This document shows, in pieces, positions 24,201-34,209 of a DNA stretch of 64,000 nucleotides. Location: assembly GCA_030765055.1 (NCBI GenBank), contig CM060953.1, positions 12,447,045 to 12,511,044 on the forward strand, read 5' to 3'. Position 1 is the first letter of the stretch; the number at the start of each line of letters is the position of its first letter. Under the pieces are notes generated by a model, which did no database searches, was not told the origin of the DNA, and was given only the letters and a program-made list of their open reading frames with translations. The stretch comes from Mantis religiosa. Its lineage: Eukaryota > Arthropoda > Insecta > Mantodea > Mantidae. Position numbers and translations under genes: made by a program.

Positions 24201-27200
24201 ATGTCTCTCACGCCGGAAACTACCGGCCATCTAGTACGCTCAGCTATCGATATGGTTTATAATACCACTAGTGAATTCCCACAGTTACCAGTGCCTCTAC
24301 AGCAAGCTCAACCAGTGTCTACGCAGCCAACCCAGGTTTCTCGCACCAATACTTTTAATCCTAATTCACCAGTGCGTCAATCACCCTTACGCCCGTCACA
24401 ATTACATCTTACCACGTCAACTGCTGCTATAGTTACCGCTAAAACTACGAGTGACGTTATCATGCATGAGACTGCCCCATCTAACAGTTCACCTGCAACC
24501 AGCTCTAGTCGCGCTGCTACACATGCTGCTGCCACAGCTGGCCCAAATAAACGTCGCTGTACAGCTGCCCCATCAGAACAAACAAGTGCCTCGCGCTATG
24601 CTTACTCTGTTTCCACGCACAACCGCTTCGCACTACTAGAAGACAACACAGCCATGGACGAGACAAGCAACTCCGAGACACCTAAGGAAAAAGTTCCACC
24701 AATTTGCTTGCGCAACATTGGTAACTATCAACTTCTATTACAAGATCTAAAAAATAATGTTACCTCTGAATTTCACACAGAGCTTCGCGGGTCTATCCTT
24801 AAGGTTCATCCCTCTACTTCTGACGATTTCCGTAAACTTACTACATACTTCAGCTCCATACAACAGGAATACTACACTTACAGAAATCCGACAGATAAGC
24901 TTTTCTCGGTAATTATCCGAGACATCCCTCCTTCGCTCACTGATAAGGAAATCTATGACGAACTGTGCTTACAGAACTACCCAGTGCGGAAGGTCACTCG
25001 ACTTATGAATCGGTCGAAACAACCCATTCCTCTCTGTGCGGTGGAATTGTTAAACAGCGATGATGGTAAAGCCATACTCAACCTAACTCGCCTGTTCTAC
25101 AGTGTTGTTAAGGTGGAACATCGCCGTCGTAACACTGACATACCGCAATGCACCCGCTGTCAGAATTACGGTCACACAAAGAACTATTGTCAGCTGACCC
25201 CGAGGTGTGTTCGCTGTCTAGAAAATCATCACTTCTCACAGTGCACTAAACCGAGAGACACTCCAGCTCAGTGTGTTCATTGTCATGAAAACCATCCAGC
25301 TAACTACCGAGGTTGTCGGCATTATTTAGAACTGAAATTCAGAACACAAAATAGCAACACAAGGCAACAGCCTGGGAATTCTCATCGCTCCCGTCCCCTA
25401 CAACAATCAGACAATCCTGCACAGCAACCATTACAACCCCCAGCTGCATCACCAGTACCTTCAACTTCTTCACCAGCAACTTATGCCAGTGTAACTTCTG
25501 CTTCCTCGACGAGGCGTACTACTGCACAACAAGATCCCTCTGACTCTTCATCTCTCTCGGCTCTGCTAATTAGCCTGTTCACTCAACTTCTAAATTCTTT
25601 ATCCACGTTCCTCACTCCTCTCTTACCGCAATTTACACAATGTTTCCAAAACGCTCTTCTAACTACTTTCACAATGGTGGCGTGTAATAGGCCATCTCTT
25701 TCATCACTCACTCTCCTGAACTGGAACGCTAATGGCATACGCACTAAACGTGCCTCCTTCGCTGCCTTTCTCAGCTTGCACAGTATAGATGCTGCCTGTA
25801 TCACCGAGACTCATCTTCTCCCGAATGAACGTTTCTCCGTTCCAGGCTACAGGATTTATAGATTTGATCGGAATGCACCTACCGCCTCTGGGGGAGTAGC
25901 TGTGCTAGTTAAACGTTCTCTGACTCATCATGAAATATTCCTACCTGTGATTCCCGGTTTTGAGGTAGTGGGCGTTAAACTCTCGCTTCGCGATAGCAAC
26001 GATCTCGTTCTAATGAGTGCTTACAAGCCCCCAAATAGTAAGCTTAATACTCACTATTTCTCTTTCCTTTTCCCAGCAGAAAGCTGCACTCTCTTGCTAG
26101 GGGATTTGAACTCGAAGCACACTTCTTGGGGCTGTAGAGTCACAAACCCGAATGGACGGCGTCTGTTTGACACTATTAATGCCACTGGTCTTCACATACT
26201 GGCTCCCACAGAACCGACTTACTATTCTGGCAACCCACAGGTAGCTCCTGACATTTTGGACATTGGGGTACATCGCAATATACGATTACCTGCATCGATT
26301 TCTGCACTGCCAGCGCTCGATTCCGATCACTGTCCAGTGTTGGTCACATTTAACCTCACTCCTGATATTTTGCCACAAATCCCGCGACTCATCGATGGTT
26401 TTGTCAACTGGGACATCTTTCGCACACACCTGGATGCTGCACTCCACACCTCTTATCAACTGGGTAATGCGGATGCCATTGACACTGCCGTTCACCATTT
26501 TACCTCTGCGCTCTCTTCCAGTGTACGATCCTCTACTGTCCGCAGTCCTCAACCTCGCCATTTCCCCTCCTTGCCTATCCATATTACTCAACTCATCCAA
26601 GAGAAACATCGCATCCGTCGATTGTGGCAACGTCAGCGTCTACCCTGGCTGCGCCAAAGATTAAATAGTCTCATTCGACAAGTACGGACCGCACTAGAGC
26701 AACACCGATTTCAGGAGTACCAGCGACAATTAGCCACTATCCGTCCCGGAGATCATACCTTATGGAACATCACTAAGAGGATTCTCCGAGAGCCGACAGT
26801 GATTCCACCTCTTCAGGTTGATGGGACCCTTTTGAGTGACTCTGCTGCCAAGTGTGACGCTCTAGCTACTCACTACGAGCGTACATTCACGCCTAACACC
26901 TGTCTTGACTCTAATATTCCCTCTTCCGTGGACAGGGAACTCCTTGAGTACCAACTTCGTCCTACAGCGCACAACAGAATTTCGTTCACTACTCCACGTG
27001 AATTGTCCCGCTTTATTCATCGTCTTCCCGTTAAAAAGTCTCCCGGTCATGACCTTATCCCTAACGTTGTGCTGAAGAATTTGACAAACAAAGCCCTAGC
27101 TTATTTATCATCAATCTTCAATGCTGCTCTGCGCATTGGTCATTTTCCATCTACATGGAAACATGCGGAAATTATAGTCTTCCACAAGCCCAACAAGCCA

Positions 27201-28412
27201 AAAAATCTTCCCTCAAGTTACAGACCAATCAGCTTATTACCTACACTTTCTAAGCTTTTTGAAAAGATTATTCATCAACGTATTTCTCATTTTTTGATCC
27301 ATAATCAGATAATTCCGTCTTTTCAGTTTGGCTTTCGCCCGAAGCATGCTACCACTCACCAATTGCTCAGAATCACGCAGTCTATTATTCAAGGTTTCGA
27401 AAACAGGCAATACACCGTAGCAGCATTCCTAGATATCGCCCAGGCATTCGACAAGGTGTGGCACAGTGGACTACTACTTAAAGCATATCGCATTGGTCTC
27501 CCTTATTATCTGATACAAATCATAGCAAGTTTTCTCACCAATAGAACCTTTGTGGTGCGCATTGCTGGTTTCACATCCACCCGACGGCCTATTTTAGCAG
27601 GTGTACCTCAAGGTTCAGTACTTGCACCACTCCTCTTTAATATATTCACTTATGATCTTCCTGATATAGCTCCAGTTTGTACGGCGTTATACGCAGATGA
27701 TACTGCTCTCTATTATTCTCACGCCAATATTCTTCATGCCATTCAGAAACTGCAAATTGCCCTAGATCAATTAGCTCATTGGTTCTCTCACTGGCGCATT
27801 TCCCTCAATACTAACAAGACAGAGGTTAAGATCTTCTCTTTACGACCTTATAGGGATCCTCCTTCACTACGGCTGCTGGGGGAACCGCTCTCATGGTTAC
27901 CAAGCAATGTGCCAGTGAAATACCTTGGGGTGTTACTGGACACCCGACTTACTTGGAACGCCCACATCTGTCGGTCTGTTACGCTTGCGTTTGCCCGGCT
28001 ATCAAAACTGTACCCTCTACTCAACAGGCGCACTTCACTTGGTTATGAATCCTCCCTGCTTCTTTACACATCTCTAGTCCGTCCTATTTTTACCTATGCA
28101 GCTCCAGTCTGGGGTGGCACCTGTAAGACTAATCTCCGCCGACTGCAGGTACTACAAAACAGGGTGCTTCGTACAGTTACAAACGCTCCATGGTTCATCC
28201 GAAACCAGCAGCTTCATCATGAGTTTGGTCTTTTACCCGTTCACCAATACATCCGACGCCTGGCACGTCCATTCTTTTACCATCTCCAGGAGGTCCCTGG
28301 AGCTGTTATAAACCGTCTCGGCTGTCGCACTCGCCAGCCAACTCGCCTGAAGCGCAGACTGCCCCAAGATCTTCTCCTGAGTGACGTCTCCAGCACATAC
28401 TCAGACACGTGA
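24201..28412 (+). CDS. Jockey-type gag/endonuclease/RT fused polyprotein
   Basis: One uninterrupted frame encodes 1403 aa from ATG at 24201 (MSLTPETTGHLV). The frame is open further upstream, but the first sensible ATG is here. Residues 1-500 are gag-like, with a Pro/Ser/Thr-rich N-terminus and a zinc-knuckle block at about 317-365 (CTRCQNYGHTKNYC, CVRCLENHHFSQC, CVHCHENHPANYRGC). From about residue 505 comes an apurinic-type endonuclease (NWNANGI, ETHL, LLGDLNSKHTSWG, SDHCPV). The RT follows, with AFLDIAQAFDKVWH, GVPQGSVLAPLLFN and the catalytic YADD at 1164-1167. All key residues are present, so it could be active. The odd point is that gag and pol share one frame with no stop between them. 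Confidence 0.93.
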   Translation: MSLTPETTGHLVRSAIDMVYNTTSEFPQLPVPLQQAQPVSTQPTQVSRTNTFNPNSPVRQSPLRPSQLHLTTSTAAIVTAKTTSDVIMHETAPSNSSPATSSSRAATHAAATAGPNKRRCTAAPSEQTSASRYAYSVSTHNRFALLEDNTAMDETSNSETPKEKVPPICLRNIGNYQLLLQDLKNNVTSEFHTELRGSILKVHPSTSDDFRKLTTYFSSIQQEYYTYRNPTDKLFSVIIRDIPPSLTDKEIYDELCLQNYPVRKVTRLMNRSKQPIPLCAVELLNSDDGKAILNLTRLFYSVVKVEHRRRNTDIPQCTRCQNYGHTKNYCQLTPRCVRCLENHHFSQCTKPRDTPAQCVHCHENHPANYRGCRHYLELKFRTQNSNTRQQPGNSHRSRPLQQSDNPAQQPLQPPAASPVPSTSSPATYASVTSASSTRRTTAQQDPSDSSSLSALLISLFTQLLNSLSTFLTPLLPQFTQCFQNALLTTFTMVACNRPSLSSLTLLNWNANGIRTKRASFAAFLSLHSIDAACITETHLLPNERFSVPGYRIYRFDRNAPTASGGVAVLVKRSLTHHEIFLPVIPGFEVVGVKLSLRDSNDLVLMSAYKPPNSKLNTHYFSFLFPAESCTLLLGDLNSKHTSWGCRVTNPNGRRLFDTINATGLHILAPTEPTYYSGNPQVAPDILDIGVHRNIRLPASISALPALDSDHCPVLVTFNLTPDILPQIPRLIDGFVNWDIFRTHLDAALHTSYQLGNADAIDTAVHHFTSALSSSVRSSTVRSPQPRHFPSLPIHITQLIQEKHRIRRLWQRQRLPWLRQRLNSLIRQVRTALEQHRFQEYQRQLATIRPGDHTLWNITKRILREPTVIPPLQVDGTLLSDSAAKCDALATHYERTFTPNTCLDSNIPSSVDRELLEYQLRPTAHNRISFTTPRELSRFIHRLPVKKSPGHDLIPNVVLKNLTNKALAYLSSIFNAALRIGHFPSTWKHAEIIVFHKPNKPKNLPSSYRPISLLPTLSKLFEKIIHQRISHFLIHNQIIPSFQFGFRPKHATTHQLLRITQSIIQGFENRQYTVAAFLDIAQAFDKVWHSGLLLKAYRIGLPYYLIQIIASFLTNRTFVVRIAGFTSTRRPILAGVPQGSVLAPLLFNIFTYDLPDIAPVCTALYADDTALYYSHANILHAIQKLQIALDQLAHWFSHWRISLNTNKTEVKIFSLRPYRDPPSLRLLGEPLSWLPSNVPVKYLGVLLDTRLTWNAHICRSVTLAFARLSKLYPLLNRRTSLGYESSLLLYTSLVRPIFTYAAPVWGGTCKTNLRRLQVLQNRVLRTVTNAPWFIRNQQLHHEFGLLPVHQYIRRLARPFFYHLQEVPGAVINRLGCRTRQPTRLKRRLPQDLLLSDVSSTYSDT

Positions 28413-29330
28413 TTACTACCATAAGACTTTAAGTTCTCAATTTGTGTTACAGTTATCCTCCATATTTAGTTAGAGGAGTCGTTCATGGCTACCTCCATTG
28501 TTATGTGTCCTGTTCCTATGTATCTTATAACAAACATCTGTAAAGCATAATTGCTGATCGATGGATAAAATAAAATAAAAAAAAAACATGAGAGGTGTTT
28601 GTGCGCTATGGGTTCCAAGACTGTTGATTCCCGAACAAAAGGACATTCGCATGCAGGTCTGCATGCAGTTAAAGTTGATATTAGAGGAAGATCCGGAGTT
28701 TATTTAAAACGTAATCACTGCTGATGAAACTTGGCTACATCATTTTGATCCTGAGAGCAAATAGCAAAGCTCAGTGTGGAAATCTCCTTCATCAACAACC
28801 CACCAAAAAGCAAAAGTGGTTGCTTCTGCTGGGAAAGATATGGTTATCTCATTCTTTGTTATTCATGGAATGGTTTATCAGCATGTTGTACCTGCACACA
28901 CATCAGTAACTGGACAATACTACAGGGATGTCTTGAAAACATTGTAGGTCTATATCAGGCGCAAAAGACCACATTTCCGTGAAGCAGGCTGGATGCTGCA
29001 TCACGATAATTCGCGGCCACATATTGCCACTGTTGTTGCTGAATATCTTGCAAAAATCAACGTGAAATGCAACCCTCACCCTCCCTATATTCCGGGTTTA
29101 GCCCCACGTGACTTTTTTCTATTCCCTAACTTGAAGAAACGCCTTCGTGGGAGGCATTATCCATCATCAGAAGCAGTGGTGAAGGCTGCGGAGGCGATTT
29201 TGAAGGATCTCTCAAAAATGGTTTCCAGCATGTCTTTGAAGACTGGCAGAAATGCTGGGAGGTACACTGCTAAAAAAATGTGACCATTCTTTATTAAACA
29301 GCCCTCGTACTTATTTCTCATCCTTCTTCT

Positions 29331-29581
29331 AATGAAATGTAATGTGTAGTGTTTAACGCCCGCTTTTACTACATACGGCACCACAGGCGATGACACTATG
29401 ATACATGAGATGAAAATGGAGCACCGGTGGAATGAGATGGCGGGGGAAACCGGAGATCCCAGAGAAAACCCGCCCCGGCGCCGTGTTGTCCACCACAAAT
29501 CTCACTTTGCGGTCGCGTGGGATAGAACCCGGGCCGCCTTGGTGAGAGCCAAGCGGTCTAACCACTGAGCCATGGCGCGGC
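29331..29581 (-). mobile_element. SINE-A copy 2
   Basis: The same tRNA-derived SINE as at 2.0 kb, on the minus strand. The A box is tggctcagtggttag and the B box is ggttctatccc on that strand. A 12-bp TSD (catccttcttct) lies at 29319-29330 and 29582-29593. The tail on the minus strand is cattacatttcatt. It is inserted at the 3' edge of the LINE fragment that follows. Confidence 0.88.
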
Positions 29582-30972
29582 CATCCTTCTTCTTCTATAT
29601 ACAGTTTTATTGATACATTGACATTTGTAACATTTCTTTCACACAATAACTTATTCACATCTAACATACCCTTCCTACCTGCTTGCCTCGAGTCTCGGTC
29701 TCCTGGGTTTTCCGTGTATTGGTCATCCTCCTTTCCCTTGTATCCCTCGTTCTAGTTTTCCAGCCCTTAATTGTTAGTTATTCATCAATCTTAACCATTT
29801 CTTTCTAATTTTCCCAAGTATTCACCTATATTTCTTACATTCTTTTCTCCGTTTACCAATAACATTTTCTTTATTATTAATACCTCCCCCCCATCCCTAA
29901 AACTGTCCCACTTTTGTTGTCAAATTTGTTCTCTCCATATCTTTGTTTGTTTCCAATAAAGTACACTATGCCGATCTGTATCCTCTTCTCCACACATTGT
30001 ACATTTCCCTGTATCCTTTTGATTCCCGTAGGGAGAGAGATGCGTCCCTTTTAGCTGCCAAAGTGCGGGCGCTGCGTACCCTTAGCACTCGTGGTACCTC
30101 TGATGTTACTAGAGGAACCTCGGGCCGAACATTCGAGCCCCTCCCTCTGGGAGTTGTTTGGATTGGGTTGGACTCGAGGGGGGTAGTGTGTTCCCGCCAC
30201 CCACGGGATATTGGGTACCTCCGGCCAGACCTCGGCCGCGCGGAGGGGTTAGAGGGTTGCCTCATAAGTCCCGGGTGCTAGCCTGCAGAGGTAGTAGTTG
30301 GTGTGCTAGATCACCGGCGGCCCTACCAAGGTTTTTTGGTAGCTGGTTCATTAAGGACCGGCGCGTAAGTGGTGTATCCACTTCCGTCCCGTCTGCCGTG
30401 TGCAGGTGGGGGGGGCAGTTTATAAAATAGGTACTGTCCTACGCTAAATATACCCGAGAGGCCCGGGTTTTGGTCCTACGGGAGTAGATCCTCGCACTTA
30501 ATGTATCCTTTTGATATCTAATACCTTTCAAAATTCTAACTCCTGTCTTTGCCCAGGCAAATCCTTCTCGCCCTGACTTATTACACACACCTATGTACTT
30601 CTCCCTCCCCCACACTGTCTTTATTTCCCTATATCTTTTCTCCCTTACACTGGTAAATATAACTTATCTATCTAAATCTTCCAGCCTTAATTTTACCTCT
30701 TTCCAAAAGCACCTATAATAATACTCCTCGTATCTCCAAATATGTCCCATACCTATCTGTTCCTTCAGTTCCCTTACTTTTTGCGCCCAAGACTCTCCCC
30801 ATTTGCTTCTCATCTGCAAAAGAAAACATTCCTTGATAATATTGCTTTCCTCCAAATTGGCAATTCTGTATAGATATTTCAATATCCTTGAGACAGTTTT
30901 AACCCTTGTTGAATGTCTTCCCAACTCTAATTGTGCAGCCTCATTGGGTGAAGCTACCGGCAAGCCCAAAGT
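29582..30972 (-). mobile_element. LINE 3' fragment, split by a 478-bp insert
   Basis: Coding is on the minus strand: LPVASPNEAAQLELGRHS, then the post-RT region, then a CCHC-like knuckle (CTMCGEEDTDRHSVLYW) that reads only when the insert at 30024-30501 and one TSD copy are removed. A stop (about 30660) shows decay. It is the same LINE type as at 34.88-35.92 kb. The 5' side ends at mariner M3. Confidence 0.75.
30024..30501. mobile_element. 478-bp GC-rich insert with 14-bp TSD
   Basis: A perfect 14-bp direct repeat (tgtatccttttgat) at 30010-30023 and 30502-30515 flanks a block much more GC-rich than its host. TSD length and lack of TIRs point to target-primed retrotransposition: an unknown SINE or a 5'-truncated LINE end. 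There is no clear A/B box pair, no poly(A), and no readable protein. No second copy is in this window, and orientation is not certain. Confidence 0.75.
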
Positions 30973-30973
30973 A

Positions 30974-32301
30974 CGAGGGCTATCCAGAAAGTAGATTACG
31001 TTTTGGAATAAAAAGTAAACAAAGTATAGGAAACAAATTTTATTATATACAGATGAAAGCCACACTCAAATACTACTTTTCGACATAGTCACCATTCAAA
31101 TTAAGGCATTTATCGTAGCGATGTACGAGCTTGGAAATTCCTTCGTCGAAAAATTCGGCCGCCTGCGCCTTCAACCACTTCGTTACCTCTTCTTGCAGCT
31201 GTGCGTCGTCATCAAAACGCTGCATAGCCAGCCACTTCTTCATTACTGGGAATAGGTGGAAGTCGCTAGGTGCCAGGTCGGGAATGTACGGCGGATGAGG
31301 AAACAACTCCCACTTAAAAGATTCAAGAACTTCACGAGTGACATTTGCCGTGTGGGGCCGGGCGTTGTCGTGAATCAACAAGATCTTAGAGCTCAACATT
31401 CCTCTGCGCTTGTTTTGAATGGCTCTTCTGAGTTTTTGGAGAGTTTGGCAATACCTTTGAGAGTTTATTGTAGTGCCTCTTTCCAGGAAGTCCACCAAAA
31501 TCACACCTTTTCTGTCCCAAAAAACAGTCGCCATCATCTTCCTTGCCGACATTGTTTGCATGCATTTCTTGGGTTTTTGGGGAGAACTTGTGTGCCCCCA
31601 CTGCATTGATTGCAGTTTCGTTTCACAGTTCACGTGTTTCACCCATGCTTCGTCACCAGTAACGATGCGATCGAGTAAAGAGTCACCATCCTTATGGTAA
31701 ACGTCCAAAAAGTTCAACGCTGCAGCCATTCGCTGATTTTTGTGGTCCTCTGTCAAGATTTTTGGAATCCATCTTGCACAAAACTTGTGGTAACCAAGCT
31801 TTTCGCTGATGATTTCGTGCAACAAACTTCGCGAAATTTGTGGAAAACTCAAAGAAAGTTCCGTTATTGTGAACCTTCGATTTTCACGGACTTTAGCATC
31901 GACTTTTTCGACAAGTTCGGCAGTCACTATGCTGGGTCTCCCACTTCGATCTTCGTCGTGAACATTGGTTCGGCCATTTTTAAATCTGATGACCCACTGA
32001 CGCACTCCACCTTCAGTGATAATGTTGTCCCCATACACTTCACAAAGCTGCCGATAGATTTCTATCGGTTTACAGTTTTTTGCAGTCAGAAACCTTATTA
32101 CTGCACGCAGCTCGCGGGATTTTCAATTAACGCAGACATTTCAAACCGTCACAGTATCTGAACGGAGCACAGCACGAACCTCTCACTAGCACGGCTAGAT
32201 GCCGACTGATCTGCGCAACGCTCTGACCCCAAGATGGCCGCGCTAGCCCCGCCCCTAGCGGAAACAGACGAAAACGTAATCTACTTTCTGGATAGCCCTC
32301 G
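30974..32301 (-). mobile_element. Nearly intact mariner M3
   Basis: A 1328-bp element with perfect 31-bp TIRs (30974-31004 and 32271-32301, starting cgagggctatccag) and TA on both sides (30972-30973, 32302-32303). The transposase has one visible lesion. Identical TIRs suggest it is young. It separates the LINE fragment from the tRNA-Ile-like cluster. Confidence 0.95.
31073..32139 (-). pseudogene. Mariner transposase with a single frameshift (M3)
   Basis: ATG at 32139 (minus strand) reads MSALIENP, then a one-base loss near 32113 shifts the frame. From there ELRAVIRFLTAKNCKPIEI and all the rest to the stop at 31073 are open. Catalytic residues of a DD34D enzyme are present: TGDEAW, HDNARPH and PDLAPSD. 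It ends NGDYVEK. Restoring length would give about 355 aa, normal for the family. A sequencing error at the frameshift is possible. Confidence 0.92.
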
Positions 32302-32325
32302 TATATTTACAGAAGGATATGAAGA

Positions 32326-32366
32326 GTTATTAGCACAACGCTCTAACCAACTGAGCTAACAGGTCA
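32326..32366 (-). pseudogene. tRNA-Ile(AAU)-like half
   Basis: Only the 5' half (acceptor strand, D arm, anticodon loop with AAU) is present. The T arm is missing where the mariner-side flank begins. Confidence 0.6.
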
Positions 32367-32453
32367 CTGTAGGACTGCGTATCCAAATACATACATATCG
32401 GATAACGTGCTTACAGTGTTTAGAACCTTAGGTTACAATAAAGGAACAAACAC

Positions 32454-32527
32454 TGGCCCGTGAGGGGATCGAACCCACGACGTACACATTATTAGCACGA
32501 CACTCCGACCAACTGAGCTAACAGGCC
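32454..32527 (-). tRNA. tRNA-Ile(AAU)-like unit 1
   Basis: A 74-nt cloverleaf. The acceptor arm pairs (GGCCTGT with ACGGGCC, one wobble), the D arm pairs, the anticodon loop is CTAATAA, and TTCGATC is in the T loop. The anticodon stem is weak (one mismatch and wobble pairs) and the T stem has a T-T mismatch. A and B boxes are good. It may be a decaying gene. Confidence 0.6.
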
Positions 32528-32617
32528 ATGCAGGACTGCGTACCTAAATTGATTCATAACGGAAAATCTGCTTAAGGTGTTTATAATCTTTAGGATACCA
32601 TAAAAATGAACAAACAC

Positions 32618-32691
32618 TGGCCCGTGAGGGGATCAAACCCACGACCTTCTCGTTATTAGCACGATGCTTTAACCAAACAAGCTAACAAACT
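32618..32691 (-). pseudogene. tRNA-Ile(AAU)-like unit 2
   Basis: Anticodon loop kept. The acceptor 5' strand (AGTTTGT) no longer pairs with ACGGGCC, the D arm is damaged, and the T loop reads TTTGATC. A pseudogene. Confidence 0.65.
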
Positions 32692-32708
32692 GCTGCGGGA
32701 ATGTGCCT

Positions 32709-32710
<2 letters not shown>

Positions 32711-32782
<72 letters not shown>
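32711..32782. repeat. (AT)n microsatellite
   Basis: About 36 uninterrupted AT dinucleotides in the spacer between tRNA-like units 2 and 3. They account for the longer spacing there (221 instead of about 160). Confidence 0.97.
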
Positions 32783-32784
<2 letters not shown>

Positions 32785-32838
32785 GAAAATCTGCCTACAG
32801 TGTTTAGAATCTTTACGTTAAAATAAAATAACAAAGAC

Positions 32839-32912
32839 TGGACCGTGAGAGGATCGAACTCACGACTTTCGTGTTATTAGCACGTTCCTCTGACCAACAG
32901 AGCTAACAGTCC
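32839..32912 (-). pseudogene. tRNA-Ile(AAU)-like unit 3
   Basis: Anticodon loop AAU kept. The acceptor (GGACTGT with ACGGTCC) pairs almost fully, suggesting a compensatory pair change. The D stem and anticodon stem have mismatches. Probably a pseudogene. Confidence 0.55.
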
Positions 32913-33001
32913 TCTGCAGGCACTTTCTTCTAATTAGATACATATCGGAAAATCTGCTCACCGGGTTCTGATTATTTAAGTTACAGTAAAAGGGCAAACA
33001 C

Positions 33002-33075
33002 TGGCACGTGAGGGGATCGAACCCGCAAGCTCTGCGTTATTAGCACGACACTCTAACCAACTAAGCTAACAAACC
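33002..33075 (-). pseudogene. tRNA-Ile(AAU)-like unit 4
   Basis: Anticodon loop and both internal promoter boxes are kept. The acceptor strand GGTTTGT pairs poorly with ACGTGCC. A pseudogene. Confidence 0.6.
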
Positions 33076-33160
33076 ACTGCAAGATTGTGCATGCAAATAC
33101 ATACGTATCGTAAAATCTGCCTAGAGTGTTTAGAATCTTTACGTTAAAATAAAATAACAC

Positions 33161-33234
33161 GGGCCTGTGAGAGGATCGAACCCACGACCTTAGCGTTATT
33201 AGCACGACGCTCTAACCAACACAGCTAACAGGCC
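33161..33234 (-). tRNA. tRNA-Ile(AAU)-like unit 5
   Basis: The acceptor arm pairs perfectly (GGCCTGT with ACAGGCC), the anticodon is AAU, and the T loop is TTCGATC. One mismatch is seen in each of the D, anticodon and T stems, and position 73 is C rather than A on the transcript strand. It is the best acceptor in the cluster, but function is doubtful. Confidence 0.55.
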
Positions 33235-34209
33235 ACTGCGGGACCGTGAATCAAAATATAACTCTTCCCATGCTTTATCCAATCCCCGTTATAGATCCTT
33301 TCCAGCAATTCTACCAGTAACAAAGCCAATTGTAGACGTCTATCTCGATTAACATGAACTGCATAGAAGAATAAACGTTTCCAAGAAACATTTTGTACAG
33401 AAGTACAGAAACTTGTGTGAGTACATAAATCATATTTTTTATCTGATAAACTTAAGTTATGAAAGTTTTAAACTTGAGGCCAGACTGTCTGTGTAACGTT
33501 TCCAGCAGCAACGGGAAGGCAAATTGCCAAATTCAAGTTGCTCCAAACAAAGAAACAGCAATTCTCATCTCCTCTTGCATTACATATTCGGAAACGCAAG
33601 CCACAAATTTTCTTGCTGTGAAATCGATTGCGGTCGTGTGCTTATGGCACCAGTGCCAGGTTCGGAGTGATAGGGTCGAAGGAAACGAGCCATAACTCAT
33701 CCAGGGCCATGACCTCCAGCGGGCGCCGCAGTCAATAAGAGTACAACCATGCAACAGCGACTCGCAGATGACGCAGAAGGGGAAAAATTCCCTAATATCC
33801 TAGGGAATGGACCACAAAAACGGCGGGAAAAAAGGGCTGATATATAACAGTTTATCACCATAAACGTGTAATGTGGCAGGCTGCAAAACACACGGACATA
33901 AATTTAATATAAGTTAGAGGCAAGCTGCTACAGTAACGGCTAAGTGATATCAGGACAAGGAAAAAAGAATCCCCTACTCTCGTCTCCGTATGTCCTTAAA
34001 TTCGAATTACTTATATACCTACACAAGATAAATAATGACTTGTTTTTAAATGTACGTCCTTACACCAACAGGCAGATTAGTGTTCAAGGTATATGAATGG
34101 AGGGGAGTGTACTAAATTTTTAATTATCACCCGGTAGTATTTATGCTATGAAAATATTTCAGTGTCATCACAGATCCTCGAGACATAATGTTGGTAGTTT
34201 CAGTGATTT
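33235..34209. other. Unassigned spacer
   Basis: A moderately GC-rich block at about 33460-33860 has no recognised coding. The rest is AT-rich. Confidence 0.3.

Larger units (their letters stand above)
23970..28585 (+). mobile_element. Full-length Jockey-clade LINE
   Basis: A 4616-bp non-LTR retrotransposon with a perfect 12-bp TSD (acatgagaggtg) at 23958-23969 and 28586-28597. It has a 5' UTR of about 230 bp, one long ORF, a 3' UTR of about 160 bp and an A-rich tail (ataaaataaaataaaa...). The 5' end is not truncated: AGACG at about +29 to +33 matches the downstream promoter element (RGWYV) used by Jockey-type internal promoters. The intact coding region and perfect TSD suggest a recent insertion. 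Confidence 0.93.
23748..29307 (+). mobile_element. Mariner M2b split by a Jockey LINE
   Basis: The 5'-truncated mariner starts at ctcgaagatggttt (matching 1014 in M2a), is interrupted at 23970-28585 by the Jockey element, and resumes. The right end (ctttattaaacagccctcg) is followed by TA at 29308. The transposase has stops (about 28761 and 28947), and the third catalytic Asp is Gly (IPGLAPRDFF). HHDNSRPH keeps the second Asp. It is inactive. Confidence 0.9.

Noticed and set aside
26263..26664. A 133-codon frame inside the Jockey LINE in another frame
   Set aside because: It is a shadow of the long gag-pol frame, with no independent motif.
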